Assembly: GCA_036559195.1 (NCBI GenBank)
Contig: DATBTN010000073.1
Location: 23,322 to 87,321, forward strand
Origin: Candidatus Baltobacteraceae bacterium
GTDB lineage: Bacteria > Vulcanimicrobiota > Vulcanimicrobiia > Vulcanimicrobiales > Vulcanimicrobiaceae
Length of the DNA: 64,000 nucleotides
Direction: 5' to 3'
Positions 44,365 to 52,172 of this stretch are shown here, one piece after another. Under the pieces are notes generated by a model that worked only from the letters and a program-made list of their open reading frames with translations, was not told where the DNA came from and ran no database searches. How positions within the stretch are numbered: the first letter of the stretch is position 1; each line of letters begins with the position of its first letter. A program made the translations under genes and the position numbers.

Positions 44365-45519
44365 TCATCCTCCGGTTGAAGTGTCGTCGTGCATCGCCTG
44401 CGGATCGATGCCTTGGCGGCTGTAAAATTCGCGGAGGGCGTCGGGCGAGATCTCCGATGGCTTGATCTCGCTGCGTCCTCCCCAGAAAACGTTTGTGTAG
44501 CTATAGTCGATGCCGGCCTCGCGCAAATGTTCGTCGATCGCGACCTTGTGCGCTAACAGGACGTCTTTATCGAGGCCGTGGGCGACCGCCATGATGTTCA
44601 CGTTGCGAAATTCCGGACCGCCCTCGCGCCAATAGGCGTGTGTGATGATATGATGCCGGCCGACTTCGCGACCCGCATCGATCTCGCGGCCGGGCGGCAC
44701 CGACCAATGAAAGAGCGCGTTGTATCGCGTGACGCGTTCGTTGTTCGCGGTGGCTTTGACGTGTTCGAGGAACGTCGAGAAACGCCCGATCACCTTGCGC
44801 GCGTTGAGCGAGCGCGCGACCTCGTAGAACGTCGGGAGATCGACGCCCGCCGCCCGCGCGCGTTCGCGCCAGAGATCGCGGACGATCTCTTCGGGTTCGA
44901 ATTCGCGTTTGAGGGCGATCAAAACGCGCCAATCCATCTCGTCGAGCGCGACGATGTTGGTGTGGAGCACCTCGGCGAGTACGTCGGCCCGGCTGCCGGG
45001 CTCGATTCCGCGGCGCCGCACGTGTCCGACGCCGAGCGCGAAGAGATTCTTCGCAGGCATGAGCCGGAAGGCTACGGCGCCGATGCGGTCGCGCAAGAAC
45101 TCGGCATGCTTCTGGATCGAGTAGCCCTGCGGAACCTTCAGCGTCGTCCAGAGCCGGTACGAAGACCCCGGCGTCGCCGCGTCGGCCGTGCGGATAACGA
45201 CGTGCCCGGAGAACGGATCCTCGCGAAAGAGAAACTCGAACGCGGCATCGAGCCGCTCCTGCGGCACTTGCCAGGCGATGAGCGAGCCTTGCGCGAGATT
45301 GGTCGCCATGAGCGTCTGCCGAACGCGCCGGATCGTGCCGGCCCGCAGCATCGCGACGACGCGCTCGAGGACCGTTTCGACCGGAACGTTCGACTGGGCG
45401 GCAATCGCGCCGAAGGGATCTTCTTGAAAACCCGCTAGGCGATCTTCGGAGATCGCCAAGATGGCCGCGTTGACGGGGTCGCTAATCGCGGCCGGAATGG
45501 TTTGGGAGGGCATAGCCAC
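44365..45519 (-). CDS. Two-domain AsnC-like/siroheme-decarboxylase-like protein
   Basis: 384 aa with two wHTH+ferredoxin-like units in the style of AhbA/AhbB (NirD/L/G/H). Unit 1: DPFGAIAAQSNVPVETVLER, then AGTIRRVRQTLMATNL and YRLWTTLKVP. Unit 2: DWRVLIALKREFEPEE through VIGRFSTFLEHV, HWSVPPG and HIITHAYWREGGPEFRNVN. Family members decarboxylate siroheme or sense amino acids. No heme-pathway gene adjoins it; it sits between tolC and the binding proteins. A regulator role is equally possible. The gene ends 4 bp before the CTG of paralogue 4. Start: ATG 45519 (or 45513). Confidence 0.6.
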   Translation of the reverse strand: MAMPSQTIPAAISDPVNAAILAISEDRLAGFQEDPFGAIAAQSNVPVETVLERVVAMLRAGTIRRVRQTLMATNLAQGSLIAWQVPQERLDAAFEFLFREDPFSGHVVIRTADAATPGSSYRLWTTLKVPQGYSIQKHAEFLRDRIGAVAFRLMPAKNLFALGVGHVRRRGIEPGSRADVLAEVLHTNIVALDEMDWRVLIALKREFEPEEIVRDLWRERARAAGVDLPTFYEVARSLNARKVIGRFSTFLEHVKATANNERVTRYNALFHWSVPPGREIDAGREVGRHHIITHAYWREGGPEFRNVNIMAVAHGLDKDVLLAHKVAIDEHLREAGIDYSYTNVFWGGRSEIKPSEISPDALREFYSRQGIDPQAMHDDTSTGG

Positions 45520-45560
45520 GCGGTATTAGACGCGCAGCTTCGCCCTCCCCACGCCGTTGG

Positions 45561-47060
45561 CTAAGGAGTCGCCGGTTGGCCGGTGGCTAGGTCGCTCTCG
45601 CCGATGGCGAAGAGATACGTCTGCTCGGATTGGCGCAGCAGGTAGACGGCGTTCAAACGGTCGGTCTCGGCCTGCGTGAGGCCCAGTTGCGCTTGCAGCA
45701 AGAGCGGCAGGTTGGTGACGCCGGCCCGATACTGGGCTTGCGTCGCCTTGACTTGCTCGGTCGCGTTGGCCAGTTCGACGGCGGTTTGCTGGGTCGCCGC
45801 TTGCGAGGAGATCAATCCCGCAAGCGCTTGACGGACGTTGAGCTCGAGTCCGATGCGCGTACTCTCGAGTTGGGCGTTGGCCTTATCCAGTTGGTATTGA
45901 GCCTGCGCGCTCTGAGCGGCCGTGACGCCTTGGTCGAAGATCGGTATGTTCAGCGACGCGCCGATCGAGTTGCTGCTGCGGAAATCGCCGCCGTTGGGCG
46001 TGGTCGAACTCGTTCCCGCATCCGCCGTTCCGGTAAGAGTCGGGAAGCGGCCGAGTTTGGCGGCGCGCAGCGAATATTTCGCCGCATCGACGGTGTGTTG
46101 CGACGCGAGGTAATCCGGACGCAGCGCGAGCGCACGCGTTACCGCCGTGTCGTAGCCGAGCACCGGCACCTTCAACAGCGATGCCGCCGCGCCGGCCGGC
46201 GTATCGTTGACGGGCAGAACCGCCGTATTCGCATCGAGCCCGAGTTCGTTTGCGAAAGCGGCATCGGCCGAGATCTCCGTACCCTGCGCGCGCACGAGTG
46301 CGACGCGCGCTTGCGCGGTCGGTACCTCGGCGGCGAGCAAACTCGCACGCGCTTCCGTGCCGGCGCGAATCTGCGCGCGGATCAGATTCTCTTGCACGAC
46401 GTTTTGCTGCACGACTCGCGCGGCCAGTTGCGTTGCGGCCTGCGCCTGCAGTGCGTTGTAGTATGCTTGCGCGACGTTGAACGAGAGCAATTGCAAGTTA
46501 CGTTCGTAGGTGCCGGCGGCGGCGGCCTCGGTCGCCCGCGCCGAATGGATGAGCGCGACGGTCTTGCCGCCGTCGAAGATCAATTGACGCAACGTGAGCT
46601 GCAGCGATTCGTTAGTCGATCCGCTGCTTCCGAGCGTGGTCGTCGAACCGCCCGTCCCCGAGTTCGAGCCGCCCGAGCGGCCACCGTTGCTGCGCGCGAT
46701 CGAACCGACCGCCGCCACGTTCGGAAAGATCGCCGATTTGGCGAGTTGCACGGGAACGGTCGAAATATTGTAATCCGCGCGAGCCGCGGCGAGGATCGGC
46801 GACTTCGCAGCTGCGATATCGATCGCTTGCTGCAACGTAATCTGGGTCGGCACTGCCGGATTGGGTTGGGTTTGCCGCACGCCGGGCGCGGGCGTTCCGT
46901 ACGCCGGATATGGCAGCGTCGTTGGCGATTTGACGGGAATGGGCGTCGGGGTCGGGCGCGGCGTTGCGGCCGACACGAGCCCCGGCGCGCCGGTCCCAAG
47001 CAGCGCGCAAAGGCCGCCGAGCGCGAGGACGCCGGTCAAGAGACGTTGCGTATACTTCAC
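45561..47060 (-). CDS. TolC-family outer-membrane efflux protein
   Basis: 499 aa: signal peptide, a Pro/Thr-rich stretch of about 30 residues, then two OEP repeats (ITLQQAIDIAAAKSPIL, and later YKLSSQ-type helices with RIGLELNVRQALAGLISSQ) typical of the alpha-barrel/periplasmic tunnel. GTG 47060 overlaps the adaptor stop (GTGA). It forms a channel for the adaptor-coupled exporter. No RND or ABC inner-membrane pump follows in the operon. Confidence 0.9.
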   Translation of the reverse strand: MKYTQRLLTGVLALGGLCALLGTGAPGLVSAATPRPTPTPIPVKSPTTLPYPAYGTPAPGVRQTQPNPAVPTQITLQQAIDIAAAKSPILAAARADYNISTVPVQLAKSAIFPNVAAVGSIARSNGGRSGGSNSGTGGSTTTLGSSGSTNESLQLTLRQLIFDGGKTVALIHSARATEAAAAGTYERNLQLLSFNVAQAYYNALQAQAATQLAARVVQQNVVQENLIRAQIRAGTEARASLLAAEVPTAQARVALVRAQGTEISADAAFANELGLDANTAVLPVNDTPAGAAASLLKVPVLGYDTAVTRALALRPDYLASQHTVDAAKYSLRAAKLGRFPTLTGTADAGTSSTTPNGGDFRSSNSIGASLNIPIFDQGVTAAQSAQAQYQLDKANAQLESTRIGLELNVRQALAGLISSQAATQQTAVELANATEQVKATQAQYRAGVTNLPLLLQAQLGLTQAETDRLNAVYLLRQSEQTYLFAIGESDLATGQPATP

Positions 47061-48337
47061 GGCGTACGCTTGTGCTTTCCGCCTGGGGTGCCGGGCGCTC
47101 CCGGCGGGCCGCCGGCGCCGTTAACGGCGACGACGCTGCCGTTCTGCAGCGCGTCGGGACGCGTCGTGATCACTTGCGTTCCCGGCCGCACTTTGGGACT
47201 AATCACTTCCGAAAGCGTATCGGTCTGCAAGCCGATCTGTACCGGAACTTGCACGGCCTTGCCGCCATCGACGATGAAGACGCTGCTGCCTTGATCGGTC
47301 TGCGCGATCGCGGAGCGCGGAACGACGATCGCATTGTCGCGGCGCGCTTCCTGCACCGTGACCGAGACGAGCATGCCGCCGCGCAACAGCGAGCCGGGGT
47401 TGGATTGAACGATGCGCGCGCGATACGAAAGCGTGCCCTGCGTCGGTACCGCGTTGAGCGTGTCGATGCGGCCGCGGAACGAACGCGTTCCGAGCGTATC
47501 GGATTTGAACGTCACCGGCGTGCCGGGATGGACGTATCGAAGATCTTCGTCGGGCACGTTGACGTTGATGTACACCGTGTCCACTTTCGAGATCGTGAAG
47601 ACGGGCGCGGACGGACCGGCTTGCGCGCCGGGATCCATCAGACGCGACGTGATCACGCCGTCGTACGGAGCGTAGAGCGCGGTCTGTCCGATCTGCGTGC
47701 GCAGCGTATTGGCTTGCGCCTGCGCGGCTTGCGCCGCGGCGACGTCCGCCTGCGCGTTCGCGCTCGAAATCCCGGTGTTCTGCTGCTGCGCCACCGTCGA
47801 GCGAGCGGTGTTCTGAGCCTGGATGTACGCGGCTCGCGACGATTCGAGTTGCGATTGCGAGACGTATCCTTGCTTGAACAACTGCAGGTTCTGGTCGTAG
47901 CTGAGTTTGGCGCTCGCAAGCGCCGCCTGGGCCGACTGGGCCGCCGCACTCGTTTGCGACTGCGTCACGGGGACGGTCAGCGTGGACGAACGCGCGCGTG
48001 CCGAGGCCTCGCTGATGAGCGCTTCGTCTTGCGCGAGTTGCGCGCGCAGCGTCGAGTCGTCGATCTTCGCCAGCATCTCGCCGGCGGCGACGCGGTCGCC
48101 CTCATGTACGTAAACTCCGACGACCGGGCCGGATTGCTGGAACGAGAGCGTCGATTGTTCGAGCGGAGCGACTTGGCCGTCGAGCGCGATGAAGGTCGCG
48201 ATGTTCTGACGCTGCGCCTGCGCGACGTCCACGTTGAGCGCGACCGGACCGTGCGGCTGCTTCGAGCCGCCGCCGCATCCGGCGAGGCCGACGACCGAGG
48301 CGAGCCCGAGGGCGATCGCCAAGCGATGGTACTGCAT
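47057..48337 (-). CDS. RND/MFP-type periplasmic adaptor lipoprotein
   Basis: A 426-aa membrane-fusion protein with lipobox VGLAGC at about residue 21. The lipoyl/barrel-sandwich halves are VHEGDRVAAGEMLAKIDD and TALYAPYDGVITSRL, with a long Ala/Gln-rich coiled-coil hairpin between. The beta-barrel and membrane-proximal domains follow, then a Gly/Pro-rich tail ending KHKRTP. ATG 48337 with AGGAGAATA. It opens the operon through which tolC, the AhbAB-like gene and the four binding proteins are probably transcribed. Confidence 0.92.
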   Translation of the reverse strand: MQYHRLAIALGLASVVGLAGCGGGSKQPHGPVALNVDVAQAQRQNIATFIALDGQVAPLEQSTLSFQQSGPVVGVYVHEGDRVAAGEMLAKIDDSTLRAQLAQDEALISEASARARSSTLTVPVTQSQTSAAAQSAQAALASAKLSYDQNLQLFKQGYVSQSQLESSRAAYIQAQNTARSTVAQQQNTGISSANAQADVAAAQAAQAQANTLRTQIGQTALYAPYDGVITSRLMDPGAQAGPSAPVFTISKVDTVYINVNVPDEDLRYVHPGTPVTFKSDTLGTRSFRGRIDTLNAVPTQGTLSYRARIVQSNPGSLLRGGMLVSVTVQEARRDNAIVVPRSAIAQTDQGSSVFIVDGGKAVQVPVQIGLQTDTLSEVISPKVRPGTQVITTRPDALQNGSVVAVNGAGGPPGAPGTPGGKHKRTP

Positions 48338-48515
48338 TATTCTCCTGATTATGGCAACGGCGTATCCGTCAATAAGGGCGCTTCGTGTTTCTATACGGGT
48401 CAGCGACCGATTTGATTCATTCCTACGATATGAACCTGAGAATAGGCTTACTCGCTTGTTGCGCGCACCCTTCCCCGAAGGCGGCGGGGGGCAGATTCAC
48501 GTATTGAGTAGGGGC

Positions 48516-48911
48516 ATGAGCGCGAAACTCGATATCGGGCGCACCTTTAGCAGGCAGAGCCGCGTCGAAGAGTGGATGACCGCCGAGAAGGCCGGCAACA
48601 AAGGTGCGGACGTCCTCTCCACCCCGATGCTGGTCCAACTGATCGAAGAAGCCGCAATGGCCTGCGTCGCGCCCGCCTTGGCGGCCGACGAGATCACCCT
48701 CGGGACCCATATCGACCTGGAGCACCACAAGCCGGTGCCCGTTGGATTCATCGTGCGGACCGAGGTTGAGGTGGTCTTGGTGGACGGGCCGCGGATCAGT
48801 TTTGCCGTCGCCGTGTTCGACGAACAAGAGGCCGTAGCCGAGGGAACGCACGAGCGGTACGTTATCGATCGAGCAAAATTTCGCGCAAAGCTTGAAGATA
48901 AGCTCGCTTAA
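48516..48911 (+). CDS. FlK-like hotdog thioesterase
   Basis: A 131-aa single hotdog domain resembling fluoroacetyl-CoA thioesterase and relatives. STPMLVQLIEEAAM supplies the Thr and Glu, and LGTHIDLEHHKPVPVG the His of the catalytic set. Probably hydrolyses a small acyl-CoA. ATG 48516 with AGGGGC just upstream; the longer frame from 48234 runs through the adaptor gene. It is divergent from the efflux operon across ~178 bp, which must hold both promoters. Confidence 0.85.
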   Translation: MSAKLDIGRTFSRQSRVEEWMTAEKAGNKGADVLSTPMLVQLIEEAAMACVAPALAADEITLGTHIDLEHHKPVPVGFIVRTEVEVVLVDGPRISFAVAVFDEQEAVAEGTHERYVIDRAKFRAKLEDKLA

Positions 48912-49155
48912 CGCTACATTTACAGGAAGTAGCGGGCGAGTGAAAGAGCCCCAGCCGACAAAGGTAGCCAATATGGGTGGAAAAACCGTCGGTTACATTG
49001 GAGGGGGGGCAATCTGCTGTTCCCGAAGAGATTAATAGCCTTTGTTTTTGGGTATGGGCCCTGCGACGAAACCCAAGCTTGGTTCGCCGTGGGGTCAAGT
49101 CCGTGAGAACGGGCCCGAAGGCAAGCTGAGGTCTCATTCTAACTAGGAGGAAACA
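48912..49155 (+). promoter_or_regulatory. Long leader of the stalk/barrel gene
   Basis: 244 bp without a gene. Its end has a strong AGGAGG at 49145-49150, followed by TTG 49156. Potential folds are a hairpin CCGT-GAGA-ACGG (GNRA-type loop) near 49100, a GGTT/CGAAACC pairing around CCAAGCTTGG, two GGGCCC palindromes able to pair, and upstream AGCCGAC/GTCGGTT near 48950-49000. I could not match it to any riboswitch class I know. It may be a structured leader or small RNA; transcription start unknown. Confidence 0.35.
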
Positions 49156-50529
49156 TTGAAACGACTGAGCACCGGAGTCCTCGCCGTGCTGTTCGCAGCC
49201 GGTCTTGGACTTAACGCGGTCGCCGCTCCGTCGAATCCTGCATCGCAAGGCAACCTCGGACCCAATGCGATCGCTCAGGCTTCGTCGAGCACGACTGCTA
49301 TGCCGGCGGCAAACTTCGGTTCCCCGCCGTCGGGTCAGATCCCGATTCTATTCAACGATCATCACGTTTATTCGAAACCCGACACCCTCAAGCAGGGTCG
49401 CGTGCTCTCCGCGCTCGTGCGCGGCGGTACCATCCTGATCCCGCTTCGCTCGATGTTCGAGCAAATGGGCGCGACGGTTTCTTACGACCCCGGCAGCAAG
49501 ACGGTCGACGTCACGAAGGCCGGAGCCGATGTCAAGGTCACGGTCGGCAAGCCCGAAGTCGTGATCAACGGCGAATCGCGCCCGCTCGACGTTCCCCCGG
49601 AAATCTACCAGGGTAACGTCGTCGTGCCGGTCCGCGTCATTTCGGAAGGCATGGGCGCGTACGTCCAATGGGTTCCGGATCGTAAACTCGTAGTCGTCCG
49701 TTACAACCCGGCCACGCCGCCGCCGCCGCCGACCCCGGCTCCGACCGAGGCTCCGACGACCGCGCCGACCCCGGCCCCGGTTGCAACCCCGTACATGGAC
49801 AAGTTCATCGCCGGCGACTACATCATCTCGCCGAAGATCTACAACGAATTCAGCCCGGGCAACACCGGCAGCAACACGAACGGCGGCTTCTCGTATCGTC
49901 TCAAAGGCGCATACGAGTTCAACCTGTTCAACCTGCCCTGGATGCTCGAAGCCGACTATCGTCAGTTCAACTACCCGCATAACCAAGGCGTCGCGACGAC
50001 CGCGGCCAACCAAGGTCAAGTTTGCGACGGCATCGGTGGCCACGCATCGGGCGGCGATCCGGGCTGCGTTACCGCCATCGGCGGCCAGTTCCAGACCTTC
50101 GTTCCGGCGTTCACCGTGCGCGACTACGACTTCGACGGCCGTCTCGGCCTGAAGGTCGCCGACCCGCGCATCTACATCGGCATCGGCTACATGGCGCGTT
50201 CGGGCAACTACGGTTACCCGCGTCTCCACTCGGTCGGTTTCGGTCTCGAGAAACTCCCCGACCTCAACCAACCCTTCTCGATCTACGGTAGTGCCTGGTA
50301 CTACCCGAACGTCAAGGGTACGTGCGGAACGGATGTGTGCCCCGCAGGTCCGTATGACCTCGAGTACAACGTCCTGAAGTACGACATCGGCGGAACGTTC
50401 ACGTTCGGCCCGAGCACGCCGGTCTACATCGACTTCGGCTTCCTCGGCGACCGTGGAAAGAACAAGTCGAATGCTCCGGTTGACTTCACCCACAACGGGC
50501 CCTACGTCGGGCTTGGAATCAAGTTCTAG
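49156..50529 (+). CDS. Stalk-domain (copper amine oxidase N-like) outer-membrane beta-barrel protein
   Basis: 457 aa, TTG start after an ideal Shine-Dalgarno. A signal peptide is followed by a stalk domain at about residues 75-185 (LIPLRSMFEQMGATVSYDPG, then VPVRVISEGMGAYVQW). A Pro/Thr/Ala linker (residues ~185-212) leads to a ~240-residue beta-barrel with alternating strands, ending in aromatic Phe (GLGIKF), the outer-membrane sorting signal. Two Cys pairs lie in the loops (CDGIG/GCVT and CGTDVC). It is probably an abundant porin or envelope tether, with the stalk binding peptidoglycan or another polymer (inference). Confidence 0.8.
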   Translation: MKRLSTGVLAVLFAAGLGLNAVAAPSNPASQGNLGPNAIAQASSSTTAMPAANFGSPPSGQIPILFNDHHVYSKPDTLKQGRVLSALVRGGTILIPLRSMFEQMGATVSYDPGSKTVDVTKAGADVKVTVGKPEVVINGESRPLDVPPEIYQGNVVVPVRVISEGMGAYVQWVPDRKLVVVRYNPATPPPPPTPAPTEAPTTAPTPAPVATPYMDKFIAGDYIISPKIYNEFSPGNTGSNTNGGFSYRLKGAYEFNLFNLPWMLEADYRQFNYPHNQGVATTAANQGQVCDGIGGHASGGDPGCVTAIGGQFQTFVPAFTVRDYDFDGRLGLKVADPRIYIGIGYMARSGNYGYPRLHSVGFGLEKLPDLNQPFSIYGSAWYYPNVKGTCGTDVCPAGPYDLEYNVLKYDIGGTFTFGPSTPVYIDFGFLGDRGKNKSNAPVDFTHNGPYVGLGIKF

Positions 50530-50553
50530 TCTCCGCTTAGCGGTTCTAGAGCA

Positions 50554-50584
50554 AAAAGGACCCCGGCACTGCCGGGGTCCTTTT
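50554..50584 (+). terminator. Strong rho-independent terminator
   Basis: 14-bp arms (AAAAGGACCCCGGC at 50554-50567 and its complement at 50571-50584) with a 3-nt loop and T-rich 3' end, 24 bp after the stop of the barrel protein. The length and U-tract suit a highly expressed gene. It also serves the opposite strand in part, as the left arm is A-rich. Confidence 0.92.
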
Positions 50585-50589
50585 CTTTG

Positions 50590-50632
50590 TGTCATCCTGA
50601 GCTTGTCGAAGGACGGAGCTTGTCGAAGGACC
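50590..50632. repeat. REP-like palindromic element, single copy
   Basis: TGTCATCCTGAGCTTGTCGA and a second GAGCTTGTCGAAGGA in tandem, the same family as the fields at 31612 and 63592. It sits directly after the terminator and abuts the stop of the next gene at 50635. Confidence 0.8.
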
Positions 50633-50634
50633 GG

Positions 50635-51501
50635 TTATCGGGGGTGGTGCGTTGGGGTCGCTACGGGGCTAGGCACCGGCACCGGGGTCATAGCGCCGGT
50701 TGGGATTGGGACCGGGGAAGCGCTGGGGAGCGGGGTTGGCGCGCCCGAGGCTGCGGGCGACGGCGCGCCGCTGGGAGCGATGGTTGGGACCGGAGCCGGG
50801 GTCGGCGCAGCGACGCACGGCGGCGTCAGAATATCGATCTTCGGCTGACCCGGGGCGGTCGTCGGTGACGGGGTCGGAACCGGCGTCATCGTGGGCTCGG
50901 GAGTCGGCGTCGGTTTCGCGCCGGGAAGCGGGCTCGGTGCCGGCGTCGGGCACGGAACCGGTTCCGCGAAGTAATGCTCGGTAAAGCCGATGGCGAGATC
51001 TTTCTTTTCGAGCTTACCGAAATACGTTTTGCCGAAATTGTTGGTCAGGATGTGCATGTATTGCCACGCTTTATCCTGATACGTGCGAGTGTAGATCTTC
51101 TTATAGGTGCGAATCGCCAAGAAATACGAGCGCGCGAGTTCGGGATCGTGCGGGTATTTATTCGCCCACGCGTGCAGCGCTTCGTCGGCAAAGGCGACCT
51201 TAGAAATGACGTCGGGACTGACCGTGTAATCTCCGGCGCGAACGGTCTGGTCGTGGAACGTGTTGTTGATGCCGAGATAGCTCAGTTTTAAACGGCCGAA
51301 ATATTCGTCGCCGGGTGCGGAAACTTTCAGCATGTCGAGCTGATGTTCGCGAAACTTCGAAATCGCGTTCGCTTTGGAAGCCGTCTTGTGCGACGACGTT
51401 TTGGGGGGAGTTTTAGACGGCGCGGTCGGCGCCGCCACGACCGTGCCGATGAGGCCGGCGGCGAGCGCCGCAGCCGATGCGGACATGAACCTACGTTTCA
51501 A
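50635..51501 (-). CDS. Secreted 'DEYFG' protein with Pro-rich tail
   Basis: 288 aa: signal peptide (SAAALAAGLIGTVVAAP), a Lys/Ser/Thr-rich segment, and a ~130-residue helical domain containing PGDEYFGRLKLSYLGINN, ALHAWANKYPHDPELAR and KAWQYMHIL. The last ~115 residues are Pro/Thr/Ala repeats. The helical domain is paralogous to the gene at 51711. No family is known to me. Start ATG 51501. Surface or periplasmic by prediction. Confidence 0.75.
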   Translation of the reverse strand: MKRRFMSASAAALAAGLIGTVVAAPTAPSKTPPKTSSHKTASKANAISKFREHQLDMLKVSAPGDEYFGRLKLSYLGINNTFHDQTVRAGDYTVSPDVISKVAFADEALHAWANKYPHDPELARSYFLAIRTYKKIYTRTYQDKAWQYMHILTNNFGKTYFGKLEKKDLAIGFTEHYFAEPVPCPTPAPSPLPGAKPTPTPEPTMTPVPTPSPTTAPGQPKIDILTPPCVAAPTPAPVPTIAPSGAPSPAASGAPTPLPSASPVPIPTGAMTPVPVPSPVATPTHHPR

Positions 51502-51710
51502 CGACTACCCTTTCAACGAGAAGAGCGCTTTATAGCCTAACGTTCTTCAAGGCCGGCGCGTTCGCTTACTTCAAATGCGACGCCGATAAAGCGCTTGGTT
51601 GCGCGATTTCGCCGAGGCTTCGTCGGGAAATGCGGTTGCGGAATAGCGATCGATCAGCCACGCTAGAATCGCGCACATTCCGTTGCTCATAGATAAGAAA
51701 GCTTACGGCG

Positions 51711-52172
51711 CTATCGCCGGATGCGCGCGTTGACGTGCGAATCGGCGATCGCCACCTCAACGCGCTCGGCGGCGATGAGCGCGCGGCGGCTCTTATACCG
51801 GTACGAAAGCCACGACATGCAGCGATGCATGCGCCCCATCGAAGCCGGCGTCTGCAGCCGCGCATAGATGTGGACGAGTCTCGCGACGTCGCGCGCGAGC
51901 CACGGATCGGCGGGATACTTGTGCTCCCAATCGTGGATCGCATCTTCGGTGAGCAACGTATCGTGGAGAATCGAATCGGCCGGCCGCGCGCGCCGGTCTT
52001 CATTGTTGCTCACGTCGCGCAAGCGATTGCCGATCTCGAGAATACTCATTTTCATATGCCCGAAATATTCGTCCGCGGGAGCGACGCGATATCGCGCGCC
52101 CGCCGCCGCGTAACAGGAAGCGAGCGTGATGCTCGAAAGAACAGCGATAAGCATGAGCCGTCGTACGATCAC
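51711..52172 (-). CDS. Lipoprotein-like 'DEYFG' paralogue
   Basis: 153 aa. GTG 52172 with GGAGG 5 nt upstream gives a lipoprotein signal (LIAVLSSITLASC). The mature part shares PADEYFGHMKMSILEIGN and DAIHDWEHKYPADPWLAR with the 50635-51501 protein, plus a Met/Arg-rich helix. It lacks the Pro-rich tail. Its 5' end overlaps the divergent nitrilase gene by 20 bp. The ~210 bp between the two paralogues shows no gene. Confidence 0.7.
   Translation of the reverse strand: MIVRRLMLIAVLSSITLASCYAAAGARYRVAPADEYFGHMKMSILEIGNRLRDVSNNEDRRARPADSILHDTLLTEDAIHDWEHKYPADPWLARDVARLVHIYARLQTPASMGRMHRCMSWLSYRYKSRRALIAAERVEVAIADSHVNARIRR

Noticed and set aside
48912..49155. Cyclic-di-GMP or cobalamin riboswitch
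   Set aside because: Only fragmentary similarity (GGTAGCC, GGTCAAGTCC); required core motifs are missing.
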